Below, piece after piece: positions 19,041-26,084 of a stretch of DNA of 53,068 nt (positions are counted from its first letter, which is position 1; each line of letters starts with the position of its first letter). The position numbers and the translations under genes were made by a program. The stretch comes from Verrucomicrobiaceae bacterium (GTDB taxonomy: Bacteria > Pseudomonadota > Gammaproteobacteria > Pseudomonadales > CAMLJR01): the NCBI GenBank assembly GCA_028293825.1, contig JAQGNY010000024.1, positions 1 through 53,068 on the forward strand. The letters run 5' to 3'. Below the pieces are notes generated by a model, which ran no database searches, was not told the DNA's origin, and saw nothing but the letters and a program-made list of their open reading frames with translations.

Positions 19041-19168
19041 CACTATATTTTTTCAACTCAATTTTTTGCATTTAACTAGTCGATCCGACAACAATCGCGG
19101 TAGCCCTCGCGAGACGTTCTTGTTTGCAATCTCGCCGTTCCCTCCGCTCGTGTTTCAAAGGATTCCTC

Positions 19169-19579
19169 ATGTCGTCGATGACCAGCAGTCGTCCCTATTT
19201 GATGCGCGCACTGTACGAATGGATTGTCGAAAATAACTGCACGCCGTACGTCGTCGTTAACGCGAATCGCGACGACGTGCAGGTGCCGCGCGCTCACGTT
19301 AAAGACGGTCAAATTGTTTTAAATATTGCACCTGGTGCGGTGGTCGGTTTTGTTGTCGACAATAATGCGATGGAATTTAACGCGCGCTTCGGCGGTGTCG
19401 CGATGCAAATTTACGTGCCGATGAGCGCGGTGCTTGGGATTTATGCGCGCGAGAACGGGCAGGGCATGATGTTCGAGCAGGAAGAAAATTTACCGCCAGA
19501 GCCATCGGCGCCGGAGCCACATGGCGATACCACAAAAACAAAAAAGCCCGGCAGGCCGGGCTTGAAAATTGTCAAATAA
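19169..19579 (+). CDS. sspB: SspB, ClpXP specificity adaptor
   Basis: Dimeric adaptor that binds ssrA-tagged proteins and delivers them to ClpXP. The start at ATG 19169, seven bases after AAAGGA, gives 136 residues; an ATG nine bases on is an alternative. The substrate-binding domain fills residues 5-110 (RPYLMRALYEWIVENNCTPY, then VPMSAVLGIYARENGQGM). A flexible acidic/Pro linker ends in the ClpX-binding tail GRPGLKIVK, closely matching the E. coli tail. The normal partner sspA, which should lie between petC and sspB, is absent: only 168 non-coding bases are there. Confidence 0.96.
   Translation: MSSMTSSRPYLMRALYEWIVENNCTPYVVVNANRDDVQVPRAHVKDGQIVLNIAPGAVVGFVVDNNAMEFNARFGGVAMQIYVPMSAVLGIYARENGQGMMFEQEENLPPEPSAPEPHGDTTKTKKPGRPGLKIVK
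19532..19563 (-). terminator. Rho-independent terminator for dolP, inside the sspB coding region
   Basis: A perfect nine-base-pair stem (AAGCCCGGC / GCCGGGCTT, two-base loop) followed on the minus strand by TTTTTTGTTTTTG. It lies 18 bases past the dolP stop. On the plus strand the same hairpin is made of sspB codons for the C-terminal tail and lacks a downstream U-tract, so it should end only the leftward lpoA-yraN-diaA-dolP message. Confidence 0.8.
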
Positions 19580-19581
19580 AA

Positions 19582-20151
19582 TTAACCGTCGACGTACTCG
19601 AATAGCAACACCACTTTCTGTACGCCGCCGGTGTCCTGCGTCGCTTTGCCGGCCAGGTCTGCTTCTTCATGAGTCACCAAACCCATCAAAAACACCACGC
19701 CATTTTCGGTAATGACTTTTACACGGCTGTCTTTAATATTGGCGGCGGTGAGCAATCGGCTTTTCACTTTCGTCGTTATCAATGTATCGGATGAATGCAC
19801 CGCGAAGCTGGCGTTATCGCCTACCGTCAATTCATTGCGCACGCTTTTAACGCTTTTAACATTGGCTGCAACTTCCGCAGCGCGCACGCGCAATTCTTCA
19901 TTGGGTACTTGTCCGATAAGTAATACGTTGCCGTTGTAGCTGACAACAATGACATTGGCATCGTCCAGTGCTTGCGCCGCTCTGTTGATATTTGCTGTCG
20001 CAGTTGTTTCAATAGTTTGATCGTCGATAACGCTGCCGAGACTGCGGCGCCCCGGATCTTCTTGCGCGGGTTGATCGTTGTGAGTAAACGTACTGCACCC
20101 GCCAGCCAATAGCGTTAAAGAAATAATTGCAATTCCGCGTAACAATTTCAC
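19582..20151 (-). CDS. dolP: DolP/YraP-like BON-domain outer-membrane lipoprotein
   Basis: Lipoprotein with two BON domains; DolP of E. coli binds anionic phospholipids at division sites and supports outer-membrane integrity. I chose GTG 20151, with AGGT five bases upstream and one base after the diaA stop; this gives 189 residues and a clean lipoprotein signal with Cys19 in LLAGGC. BON 1 is about residues 45-110 and BON 2 about 120-185. Last gene of the lpoA-yraN-diaA-dolP set, an order shared with E. coli. A 9-base direct repeat (19841-19858) encodes VKSVKSV. Confidence 0.9.
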   Translation of the reverse strand: MKLLRGIAIISLTLLAGGCSTFTHNDQPAQEDPGRRSLGSVIDDQTIETTATANINRAAQALDDANVIVVSYNGNVLLIGQVPNEELRVRAAEVAANVKSVKSVRNELTVGDNASFAVHSSDTLITTKVKSRLLTAANIKDSRVKVITENGVVFLMGLVTHEEADLAGKATQDTGGVQKVVLLFEYVDG

Positions 20152-20152
20152 A

Positions 20153-20746
20153 TCACACCTCGCTGCCAAAAAGTTGCAATTCAATTAATTCGCACAAGCT
20201 GTGCAACGTCAGCAATGCGATTTCCATAAATGTGGCGCGCGGTACATCGCCTATATTTAATTCGATATCGTCAGCAGTTAACAGCGCGCGAATATCATTG
20301 TCGTTATCGCCGCACAGCACTATTACGCGAATACCGCGATCGTGCGCCGCCTGAATCGTTTGCAATGCGGTGCCGCTGCCAGTGCCGTGACTAATTAGCA
20401 GCAGTATATCCTGCGCCTGTGCGAGCGTACGGATTTGCTTGGCGAAGATTTCGTTGAACGATGAATCGCTGGCGATAGCGGTGAGCATCGATGCGTCACC
20501 GCTGAGCGCGATAGCAGGTAACCCGGGTCGCTCGCGTTGAAAACGATTTAATAAAATGTTTGCGAAGTGCTGGCTCAATAAGCCGGAGCTTCCTTCGCCG
20601 CAGCACAGAATTTTGCCTTCGTTAAGTAGCGCGCCGACTAATACTTCGCTGGTTGCAACAATCAACGGCGAGAACGATTCGATGGTTTGCATGGTCGTGT
20701 CGATATGACGATGAAAAATATCGACCACGTAATCGGTGAGTTCCAT
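20153..20746 (-). CDS. diaA: DiaA-like SIS-domain protein (DnaA regulator / phosphoheptose isomerase family)
   Basis: SIS-fold protein close to GmhA. In E. coli DiaA tetramers bind DnaA and promote timely initiation. 197 residues with the SIS core (GKILCCGEGSSGLLSQHFA, SGDASMLTAIASDSSFNEIF, LLLISHGTGSG). The family GNGGSA loop reads GEGSSG here. Position between yraN and dolP supports DiaA over the heptose isomerase, but the enzyme activity cannot be excluded from sequence alone. Confidence 0.88.
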   Translation of the reverse strand: MELTDYVVDIFHRHIDTTMQTIESFSPLIVATSEVLVGALLNEGKILCCGEGSSGLLSQHFANILLNRFQRERPGLPAIALSGDASMLTAIASDSSFNEIFAKQIRTLAQAQDILLLISHGTGSGTALQTIQAAHDRGIRVIVLCGDNDNDIRALLTADDIELNIGDVPRATFMEIALLTLHSLCELIELQLFGSEV

Positions 20747-20786
20747 TGTTATTCAATTCTCGATAGTCGCACTGTTGCGATTGATA

Positions 20787-21173
20787 TTATTCAGCAAGAA
20801 AAGCGTCGCGCAACCATTGCCACTCAAGAATGCCAGCTAAATTTTTTGCTGCCATTACATCGAAGCGACAGCCGCTGTTTTGCCAGCGCGCATGCTCAGA
20901 TAAAAAATGGCGCGCCGCGCAAATTATTCGACGTTGCTTTGATCCAGTTACCGATTCCGCTGCACTGCCGTAATCATTGCGATTGCGCAGCCGTACTTCG
21001 ACAAAAACCAAATCGTCGCCATCGCGCATGATCAAATCGATTTCGCCACCTTTGCAGCGATAGTTTTTTTCCACCAGCGCTAATCCTTGGCGCTTCAGCC
21101 ATGCCGCCGCTGCAGCTTCCGCTGCGCTGCCATCACTGGTTTGCTGGGGGTGAAGTATTCGGTTGTTCGACAT
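20787..21173 (-). CDS. yraN: YraN family (UPF0102) endonuclease-like protein
   Basis: Restriction-endonuclease-fold protein of uncertain function, always near lpoA and rsmI. ATG 21173 is preferred because AGGG lies six bases upstream; an ATG six bases earlier is too close to that site. This gives 128 residues. The nuclease-like signature is present: GEIDLIMRDGDDLVFVEVRLR (Glu, Asp and E-x-R in place of the usual E-x-K), then KQRRIICAARHFL. It overlaps the lpoA 3' end by about 40 bases. Confidence 0.9.
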   Translation of the reverse strand: MSNNRILHPQQTSDGSAAEAAAAAWLKRQGLALVEKNYRCKGGEIDLIMRDGDDLVFVEVRLRNRNDYGSAAESVTGSKQRRIICAARHFLSEHARWQNSGCRFDVMAAKNLAGILEWQWLRDAFLAE

Positions 21174-23028
21174 TGTCATCCCTGCCGCTATCGTTGGTTT
21201 CCGCCAAAATGCCATTGCCGTCGATTACGCGTGGAGTACCGCCGCGCATTTCGGCCAGCGGTAATTCGCGCTGCACAATATGTTGCACACTCAGTGACAG
21301 CATGCCGGTTTGTCCACTCACATGCTGATCGCTATTCATCGTCATTTGTTGCAAGCGCGGATACAGCGTGAAACTGTCGATGCCCAGCGCGTACAGGCGC
21401 AAATAATTTTTGCTGTTGGCGCGCGTGGCAATAATTTGTTGTTTAAGAGCGCTCTGCTGCAATACCCACGGTATTTCGGTAAACCGAACTTTTTCGGCAT
21501 CGCGGTCGGGGTCCGCACCGGAATAGCCGCTGTAAATGCGCGAGGTCGAATAAATTGGCAAATCGCTCGCGTAATAAAAATCGAGCAGCGGTTTAATTAA
21601 GCGCGCCTGTGCGGGTTTCGCGAGCATAAAAACCATGTCGATATCGCGGCGCCGATGCGGTGTAAATTCAATGTTTCGATTTAGCACGCTTTCCATTTCT
21701 TTTGCGCGCGCTTCGCTGCGCGGAATATTGAGCGCAGTGCGAATGGCTGCCGATAAGCTTTGTTGGTCGCGATACAGCGCAGTCGCCGCGACAGTACCGC
21801 CCAAGCTTTGCCAACGTTGTGTGAATGCTTCTAGCTCGTGCGAATGCGCTTCATCCTCTGTGACAATCACCAACGCATTTGCGCGTTTCTCTTTCGCGGC
21901 AAAGGTCGCGAGCTGCGCGGTTTCATCTTCTGGCGCCAGCGCGAATTGATATAAATTCGCAGGCGCATTTTGCGCGGTGTCGGCGCGATTTAATGCGAGC
22001 AATGGCACTGTTAACGACTGCGTAAAAAATTGCGCAACCTGATTTTTTTCGAGCGGTCCGATAACGGCGGTGGCGCCCTCGGTCACTGCTTGTTGATAGA
22101 GCGCGACGATGCCAACGTTTTCGGTATCGTAAATGCGTACGCTCGGTACTGCTTCGCCACGGTGTTTCGCTTCGTATAGCGCAGCAAAAAAACCATCGCG
22201 CACGGCATCGCCGAAATTGGCAAGCTTGCCGCTTTGCGGTAACAGCAATGCGATTTGTTGCGATGCGTTGTTGCCAGGCGTTGGGCTCGAAGCCGGCTGC
22301 GAATTAGTGGGTTTTGCCGGTAATTTTTTCGACCAATCCGTCAGCGGCGATGTTTGATTAATTTTCGCAGCGAGTGCTAATTCGAGCCAGCGACGCAGTG
22401 CATCACTGTTTGCTTTGTCGCGATACTGCTGCAATTCGGCAGCCGTTAAATTCATCAGCGCGCGCTGTATTTCCTGATGATTTTGTTCGAGCTCGGCATC
22501 TTTGAGCATTGAATCGATGAAGATGCGTTCCTGCGCGCTGGCGTAAAATTTATTAGTGGCGGCCAATGCCTTCGCGCGCAGCAGGCTGATATTGGTTTGT
22601 TCGCGAGCGGGCAGTTGCGCGCTGTCCTGCTGTAACTCGTGCGTCTGTAGTATGGTCAATGCTTGCTCGGCTTTTCCTTGCAGCAATAATAATTGCGCGT
22701 GCAAGGCACCGCTGCGAGCGCGTTGATCGTCACGCAATTTCAGCTCATCGATTTCCTGCAAAATATGTTCGGCTTGTTGCGTGTCGTTTTGTTGCGTGTC
22801 GTTTTGTTGCAGCGCGATCTCGGCCGCATCGAGTAAATACAGCGCGCGCGTTTCCATCGGCGCCGCATGCGCTTTTTCTAATAGTTGCTGCACGTTGTCG
22901 ATGGGTGCTTTGGCGGCGCTGGATGCACTCGGAACCGCCGTGCAATTCACTAAGACGGCAATCAGTAGCAAAGCACCTAGCGCATTGGGCAGGCTATGAT
23001 TGCGCGACGATGCAAAATTTATTTTCAA
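21133..23028 (-). CDS. lpoA: LpoA, outer-membrane lipoprotein activator of PBP1a
   Basis: Outer-membrane lipoprotein that reaches through the periplasm to activate the class A synthase PBP1a. 631 residues. The start is TTG 23028, with AAGG eight bases upstream; no ATG gives an intact signal. The lipobox is atypical (LVNC, Cys29, with Asn where a small residue is usual). An N-terminal TPR-like helical domain (about 40-245) and a C-terminal type I periplasmic-binding-protein fold (about 260-600, QIALLLPQSGKLANFGDAVRDGF) give the classic two-domain LpoA. Residues near 75-86 contain a tandem QQNDT repeat. A Ser/Pro/Asn linker lies around 240-255. Confidence 0.92.
   Translation of the reverse strand: MKINFASSRNHSLPNALGALLLIAVLVNCTAVPSASSAAKAPIDNVQQLLEKAHAAPMETRALYLLDAAEIALQQNDTQQNDTQQAEHILQEIDELKLRDDQRARSGALHAQLLLLQGKAEQALTILQTHELQQDSAQLPAREQTNISLLRAKALAATNKFYASAQERIFIDSMLKDAELEQNHQEIQRALMNLTAAELQQYRDKANSDALRRWLELALAAKINQTSPLTDWSKKLPAKPTNSQPASSPTPGNNASQQIALLLPQSGKLANFGDAVRDGFFAALYEAKHRGEAVPSVRIYDTENVGIVALYQQAVTEGATAVIGPLEKNQVAQFFTQSLTVPLLALNRADTAQNAPANLYQFALAPEDETAQLATFAAKEKRANALVIVTEDEAHSHELEAFTQRWQSLGGTVAATALYRDQQSLSAAIRTALNIPRSEARAKEMESVLNRNIEFTPHRRRDIDMVFMLAKPAQARLIKPLLDFYYASDLPIYSTSRIYSGYSGADPDRDAEKVRFTEIPWVLQQSALKQQIIATRANSKNYLRLYALGIDSFTLYPRLQQMTMNSDQHVSGQTGMLSLSVQHIVQRELPLAEMRGGTPRVIDGNGILAETNDSGRDDNVEQPNTSPPANQ
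22776..22810. repeat. 15-base tandem repeat inside lpoA
   Basis: Two exact copies of a 15-base unit (GTTGCGTGTCGTTTT on the plus strand, 22776-22790 and 22791-22805) plus five bases of a third. On the coding strand it encodes a repeated five-residue unit in the TPR-like region, so length changes of one unit would keep the frame. Confidence 0.9.
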
Positions 23029-23039
23029 GGGAGCAACCT

Positions 23040-23879
23040 TTGGGTAGCGACGCAGTGTTGTATGTAGTGGCGACGCCGATCGGCAATTTGAGCGATATGG
23101 TACCGCGCGCGGTGAGTATCCTCCAATCGGTCGAATTGATTGCGGCGGAAGATACGCGGCACAGTCGCCGTCTGCTCGATCATTTTAATATTCAAACGCG
23201 CTGCATTGCATATCACGATCACAGCGGTCCCGCTGATTTGGCGAAATTGTTGGTCGAGCTGCAAAGCGGCAATAGCGTTGCGCTGATTTCCGATGCCGGC
23301 ACACCGCTCGTTTCCGATCCGGGTTTTCGGTTGGTGGATGCAGCGCTTAGTGCAGGAATTAAAGTGGTGCCGATTCCCGGGTCATGCGCAGTTATTGCGG
23401 CTTTGAGTGCGGCAGGGTTGCCAACCGATCGTTTCGTCTTCGAAGGTTTTCTTTCCGCGAAAATGCAAGCGCGCCAACAACGCTTACGCGAATTGCAGCG
23501 TGAATCGCGCACCTTGGTTTTTTACGAAGCGCCGCATCGCCTGTTCGAAATGCTGGCCGATTGCGCTGCGATTTTTGGCGAAGCGCGCGTTGGCGTGATC
23601 GCGCGCGAAATTACCAAACTGCACGAAACTATTTATCGCGCGCCGCTTGGGGAGTTAAGTCGCTGGGTAGTTGAACATCAGCAAGATCGTGGCGAGTGCG
23701 TGATATTAATTCACGGCGATCAGCGCGAGTCCGTAATCGCGGCTGAAAGCGAGCAGGTATTGCGCGTGTTGTTAGAGGAGTTGCCGGTCAAGCAGGCGGC
23801 GGCCCTCGCAGCGAAAATCACCGGTCTTAAAAAGAATGACTTGTACGACTTGGCGCTGGCTTGGAAAAACAGCGCTTGA
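23040..23879 (+). CDS. rsmI: RsmI, 16S rRNA 2'-O-ribose methyltransferase (C1402)
   Basis: Methylates the 2'-OH of C1402 of 16S rRNA using SAM. I prefer TTG 23040 because AAGGGAG lies six bases upstream and the protein then begins six residues before LYVVATPIGNL, giving 279 residues. An ATG at 23010 has no ribosome site and would overlap the divergent lpoA start. The tetrapyrrole methylase fold is clear: ATPIGNL, AAEDTRHSRRLL, SDAGTPLVSDPG, PGSCAVIAAL and FYEAPHRL. The frame stays open far upstream, but that part is antisense to lpoA. It ends within the rnpB promoter. Confidence 0.94.
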   Translation: MGSDAVLYVVATPIGNLSDMVPRAVSILQSVELIAAEDTRHSRRLLDHFNIQTRCIAYHDHSGPADLAKLLVELQSGNSVALISDAGTPLVSDPGFRLVDAALSAGIKVVPIPGSCAVIAALSAAGLPTDRFVFEGFLSAKMQARQQRLRELQRESRTLVFYEAPHRLFEMLADCAAIFGEARVGVIAREITKLHETIYRAPLGELSRWVVEHQQDRGECVILIHGDQRESVIAAESEQVLRVLLEELPVKQAAALAAKITGLKKNDLYDLALAWKNSA

Positions 23880-23904
23880 GTTGCCGAGGGCAAGTCGCTA
23901 ACCT
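23876..23904 (+). promoter_or_regulatory. Candidate rnpB promoter overlapping the rsmI stop
   Basis: TTGAGT (containing the rsmI TGA) and TAACCT with a 17-base spacer. The -10 ends seven bases before the first paired base of the RNase P RNA, and the intervening GCGCCGC is a GC-rich discriminator like those of stringently controlled stable RNA genes. The -10 is a poor consensus match. Confidence 0.5.
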
Positions 23905-23910
23905 GCGCCG

Positions 23911-24297
23911 CGAGTCGGCCGGACAGTCGCTGCTCGTATTTCTCTTCACTATGCCTTGTGCGTGTGCAGGGTGGCGGGTGGAGGAAAGTCCGGGCTCCAT
24001 AGGGCAAAGCGCCAGGTAACGCCTGGGAGGTGCGAGCCTACGGAAAGTGCAACAGAAAGGAAACCGCCTAAGCGCTGCGCAAGCAGCGACGGTAAGGGTG
24101 AAAAGGTGCGGTAAGAGCGCACCGCGCGACTGGTAACAGTTCGTGGCGATGGTAAACCCCGCTCGGAGCAAGGCCAAATAGGAATCCAATGCCGCGGCCC
24201 GCGGTGGATTCGGGTAGGCCGCTTGAGGTTTGCGGTGACGCAAATCCCAGATGAATGACTGTTCTCGACAGAACCCGGCTTATAGGCCGACTCACTT
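23911..24297 (+). ncRNA. rnpB: RNase P RNA, bacterial class A
   Basis: Catalytic RNA of RNase P, which matures tRNA 5' ends. About 385 bases. Helix P1 is a perfect nine-pair match between 23912-23920 (GAGTCGGCC) and 24285-24293 (GGCCGACTC). Universal blocks are present in order: GGAGGAAAGTCCGGGCTCC at about 23978, GCCAGGTAACGCCTGG, GGGTGAAAAGGTGCGGTAAG, GAGCAAGGCCAAATAGG, and ATGAATGACTG...GACAGAACCCGGCTTA near the 3' end. Ends are estimated from P1 and may be off by a few bases. Long minus-strand frames here are shadows, not genes. Confidence 0.98.
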
Positions 24298-24322
24298 TTT
24301 TCTCCTCGCTTTATCTGCAAAA

Positions 24323-24346
24323 AGGCTGGTTCACAGCCTCTCTTTT
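24323..24346 (+). terminator. Terminator downstream of rnpB
   Basis: Six-pair stem AGGCTG / CAGCCT with loop GTTCA followed by CTCTTTTAATC, about 25 bases after the RNase P RNA. A separate T6 run directly after P1 could also contribute. Confidence 0.55.
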
Positions 24347-24485
24347 AATCTTTTACTTTAAGTAAGTTGCGCAGTGCGCTGATTCCATTAGCTATCGCTT
24401 TTCTGCGTTTTTTCGTTTTTCGAAGAAGCCTGCACGTTCCCCGACTTTCCCTTCCAAATTGCTGCGTAACTGCTGTTTACCGTGC

Positions 24486-24515
24486 TTGACAAGGTTTTGA
24501 CTGTCTCCCTATAGT
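24486..24515 (+). promoter_or_regulatory. Sigma70 promoter of the division and cell wall cluster (Pmra)
   Basis: A perfect -35 TTGACA (24486-24491) and -10 TATAGT (24510-24515) with an 18-base spacer. The start should fall near 24522, just before the MraZ repeats and about 65 bases before mraZ. It sits in the 290-base gap between rnpB and mraZ. Confidence 0.75.
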
Positions 24516-24528
24516 GCGCCAGAATTGG

Positions 24529-24553
24529 TGGGTTAAAGTGGTTTTTTGTGGTG
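24529..24553 (+). promoter_or_regulatory. MraZ operator: three direct repeats at 10-base spacing
   Basis: TGGGT (24529), TGGTT (24539) and TGGTG (24549) are each separated by exactly five bases. E. coli MraZ is known to bind three TGGGN repeats separated by five-base spacers upstream of mraZ and repress the cluster. Only the first repeat matches TGGGN exactly; the other two read TGGTN. The array begins 13 bases past the -10, so bound MraZ would sit on the start region. Confidence 0.7.
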
Positions 24554-24587
24554 CAAAGCGGCATATGTTGCCGCCAGGTGGATGAAA

Positions 24588-25034
24588 GTGTATTCGGGCA
24601 GTCATGCCATCACCATGGACGCTAAAGGGCGTCTGGCGATCCCTTCGCGGATTCGCGACCAATTGGTTGCGGACTGCGGCGGACGCATTGTCGTGACCGC
24701 CCACCACGAAGAGCGCTGTCTGCTGGTGTATCCGGAATCGCAATGGCAGACGCTCGCGCCGCAGGTGCAGGCGTTGCCGAATATTCAGAGCGCCTCCGTG
24801 CGCAAGTTACAGCGGCGTCTCTTGGGCCACGCTGTGCCGCTTGAGCTCGATGCCAACGGCCGTATTTTATTGCCGCCAACGCTGCGCGATTTCGCCGGCC
24901 TAGACAAGGACTTGATCGTGGCCGGTTTGGGCCATCGCTTGGAAATTTGGAACGAGGCGGCCTGGGCTGCCAGCAATGAAGACGATAGCGACAGCGATGA
25001 ACTGCCTCCGGCAGCGCTGTTGTTGAATATCTGA
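24588..25034 (+). CDS. mraZ: MraZ, transcriptional repressor of the dcw cluster
   Basis: Ring-forming double AbrB-fold DNA-binding protein that represses its own operon; overproduction is toxic unless RsmH is also raised in E. coli. GTG 24588 is chosen because the protein then begins (M)YSGSHAITMDAKGR, matching the family start FRGANAISLDAKGR, and AGGTGG lies six bases upstream; ATG 24582 is too close to that site. 148 residues with both half-sites (DAKGRLAIPSRIRD near 11, DANGRILLPPTLRD near 86). The C-terminus is Asp/Ser-rich. Confidence 0.93.
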   Translation: MYSGSHAITMDAKGRLAIPSRIRDQLVADCGGRIVVTAHHEERCLLVYPESQWQTLAPQVQALPNIQSASVRKLQRRLLGHAVPLELDANGRILLPPTLRDFAGLDKDLIVAGLGHRLEIWNEAAWAASNEDDSDSDELPPAALLLNI

Positions 25035-25043
25035 TCCGCCACG

Positions 25044-25973
25044 ATGACGACTGAACATCAAACGGTTCTTCTCGAAGAAACCGTAACAGCGGTAATTGGT
25101 GCGCTCGACGGGGTTTACATCGATGGCACCTTCGGGCGTGGCGGGCACAGCCGTTTATTGCTGAGCCGGCTCGGGCCGCAAGCACGCGTGATTGGCGTCG
25201 ATAAAGACCCGGAAGCCGTGGCTGAGGGCAAGCGTTTGGCACAGCAGGATGTGCGCTTTTCGATGGTGCAGGGCTCGTTCGCGGATCTGCCTAACTTGCT
25301 GCGCACGCACGGCATCAGCGACACATTGGCCGGTGTGCTGCTCGATTTGGGCGTGTCGTCGCCGCAGCTTGATGTCGCCGAACGCGGGTTTAGTTTTTTG
25401 AAAGACGGCGCGCTCGATATGCGTATGAACCCGGCAGCGGGGCAGTCGGCAGCGGAATGGCTGGCGCTGGCGGAAGAAGACGAAATTGTGCGCGTTTTAA
25501 GAGAGTACGGCGAAGAGCGCTTTGCTCGCCGTATCGCCCGGGCGATTGTCAGTGCGCGCCAAGAACAGCCGTTAGTCGGCACCTTACAGTTCGCGCGCAT
25601 TGTGGCTGAGGCCAATCCGGCGTGGGAAAAAGGCAAGCATCCGGCCACGCGGACATTTCAGGCAATTCGCATTCATATCAATGACGAATTGACCGATTTG
25701 GAACGCTTTTTAGCGCAGGTGTTGGATCTGTTGTCGGTCGGCGGACGCTTGGCGGTAATCAGCTTTCACTCGCTGGAAGATCGATTGGTAAAACGTTTTA
25801 TCCGCACCCAGGTGCGCGGCGATGAATTACCGGCCTACATCCCGGTCACCGCGGACCAAATGCATGTGCGGATGCGCTCATTGGGTAAGGCAATTCAGCC
25901 CTCCGAGCAAGAGGTGGCAGTAAATCCGCGTGCGCGCTCTGCAGTTTTGCGCATCGCGGAAAAAGTGGCTTGA
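25044..25973 (+). CDS. rsmH: RsmH, 16S rRNA m4C1402 methyltransferase
   Basis: Methylates N4 of C1402 in 16S rRNA, the same nucleotide that RsmI methylates on the ribose; both genes lie within 3 kb here. 309 residues. The SAM-binding loop IDGTFGRGGHS is at 26-36. Further family blocks are LLDLGVSSPQLD, GFSFLKDGALDMRM, KHPATRTFQAIRIHINDEL and ISFHSLEDRLVK. Nine bases after mraZ. Its last codons and stop are part of a 14-base tandem duplication. Confidence 0.98.
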   Translation: MTTEHQTVLLEETVTAVIGALDGVYIDGTFGRGGHSRLLLSRLGPQARVIGVDKDPEAVAEGKRLAQQDVRFSMVQGSFADLPNLLRTHGISDTLAGVLLDLGVSSPQLDVAERGFSFLKDGALDMRMNPAAGQSAAEWLALAEEDEIVRVLREYGEERFARRIARAIVSARQEQPLVGTLQFARIVAEANPAWEKGKHPATRTFQAIRIHINDELTDLERFLAQVLDLLSVGGRLAVISFHSLEDRLVKRFIRTQVRGDELPAYIPVTADQMHVRMRSLGKAIQPSEQEVAVNPRARSAVLRIAEKVA

Positions 25974-25988
25974 TAAAAGTAGCTTGAT
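25961..25988. repeat. 14-base tandem duplication across the rsmH stop codon
   Basis: AAAAGTGGCTTGAT (25961-25974) is followed directly by AAAAGTAGCTTGAT (25975-25988), one mismatch. The first copy holds the rsmH TGA; the second repeats the stop in non-coding sequence. Confidence 0.85.
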
Positions 25989-26016
25989 CTAGGCGCTTTG
26001 AAGCGGCGCTGCGCTC

Positions 26017-26036
26017 AGGCTTGAGTATTCAAGCTT
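26017..26036. other. Small hairpin in the rsmH-ftsL gap
   Basis: GCTTGA / TCAAGC with loop GTAT, extended by a G-U and an A-U pair to eight pairs, in the 111-base gap between rsmH and ftsL. No U-tract follows, so it is not a normal terminator. It could be an RNA processing or stability element. Confidence 0.4.
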
Positions 26037-26084
26037 AAGTCTGATGGCGGGAATCGATAACAACATCCGATACGGGTCCAGCTG

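Noticed and set aside
22659-23039. Long upstream in-frame extension of rsmI
   Set aside because: It is antisense to lpoA and lacks similarity to the RsmI N-terminus; a ribosome site is found only at the downstream TTG.
23827-24320. Several minus-strand open frames of 75-138 codons over the RNase P RNA
   Set aside because: They are antisense to rnpB. Conservation of the RNA makes such frames look conserved and they are often misannotated as proteins.
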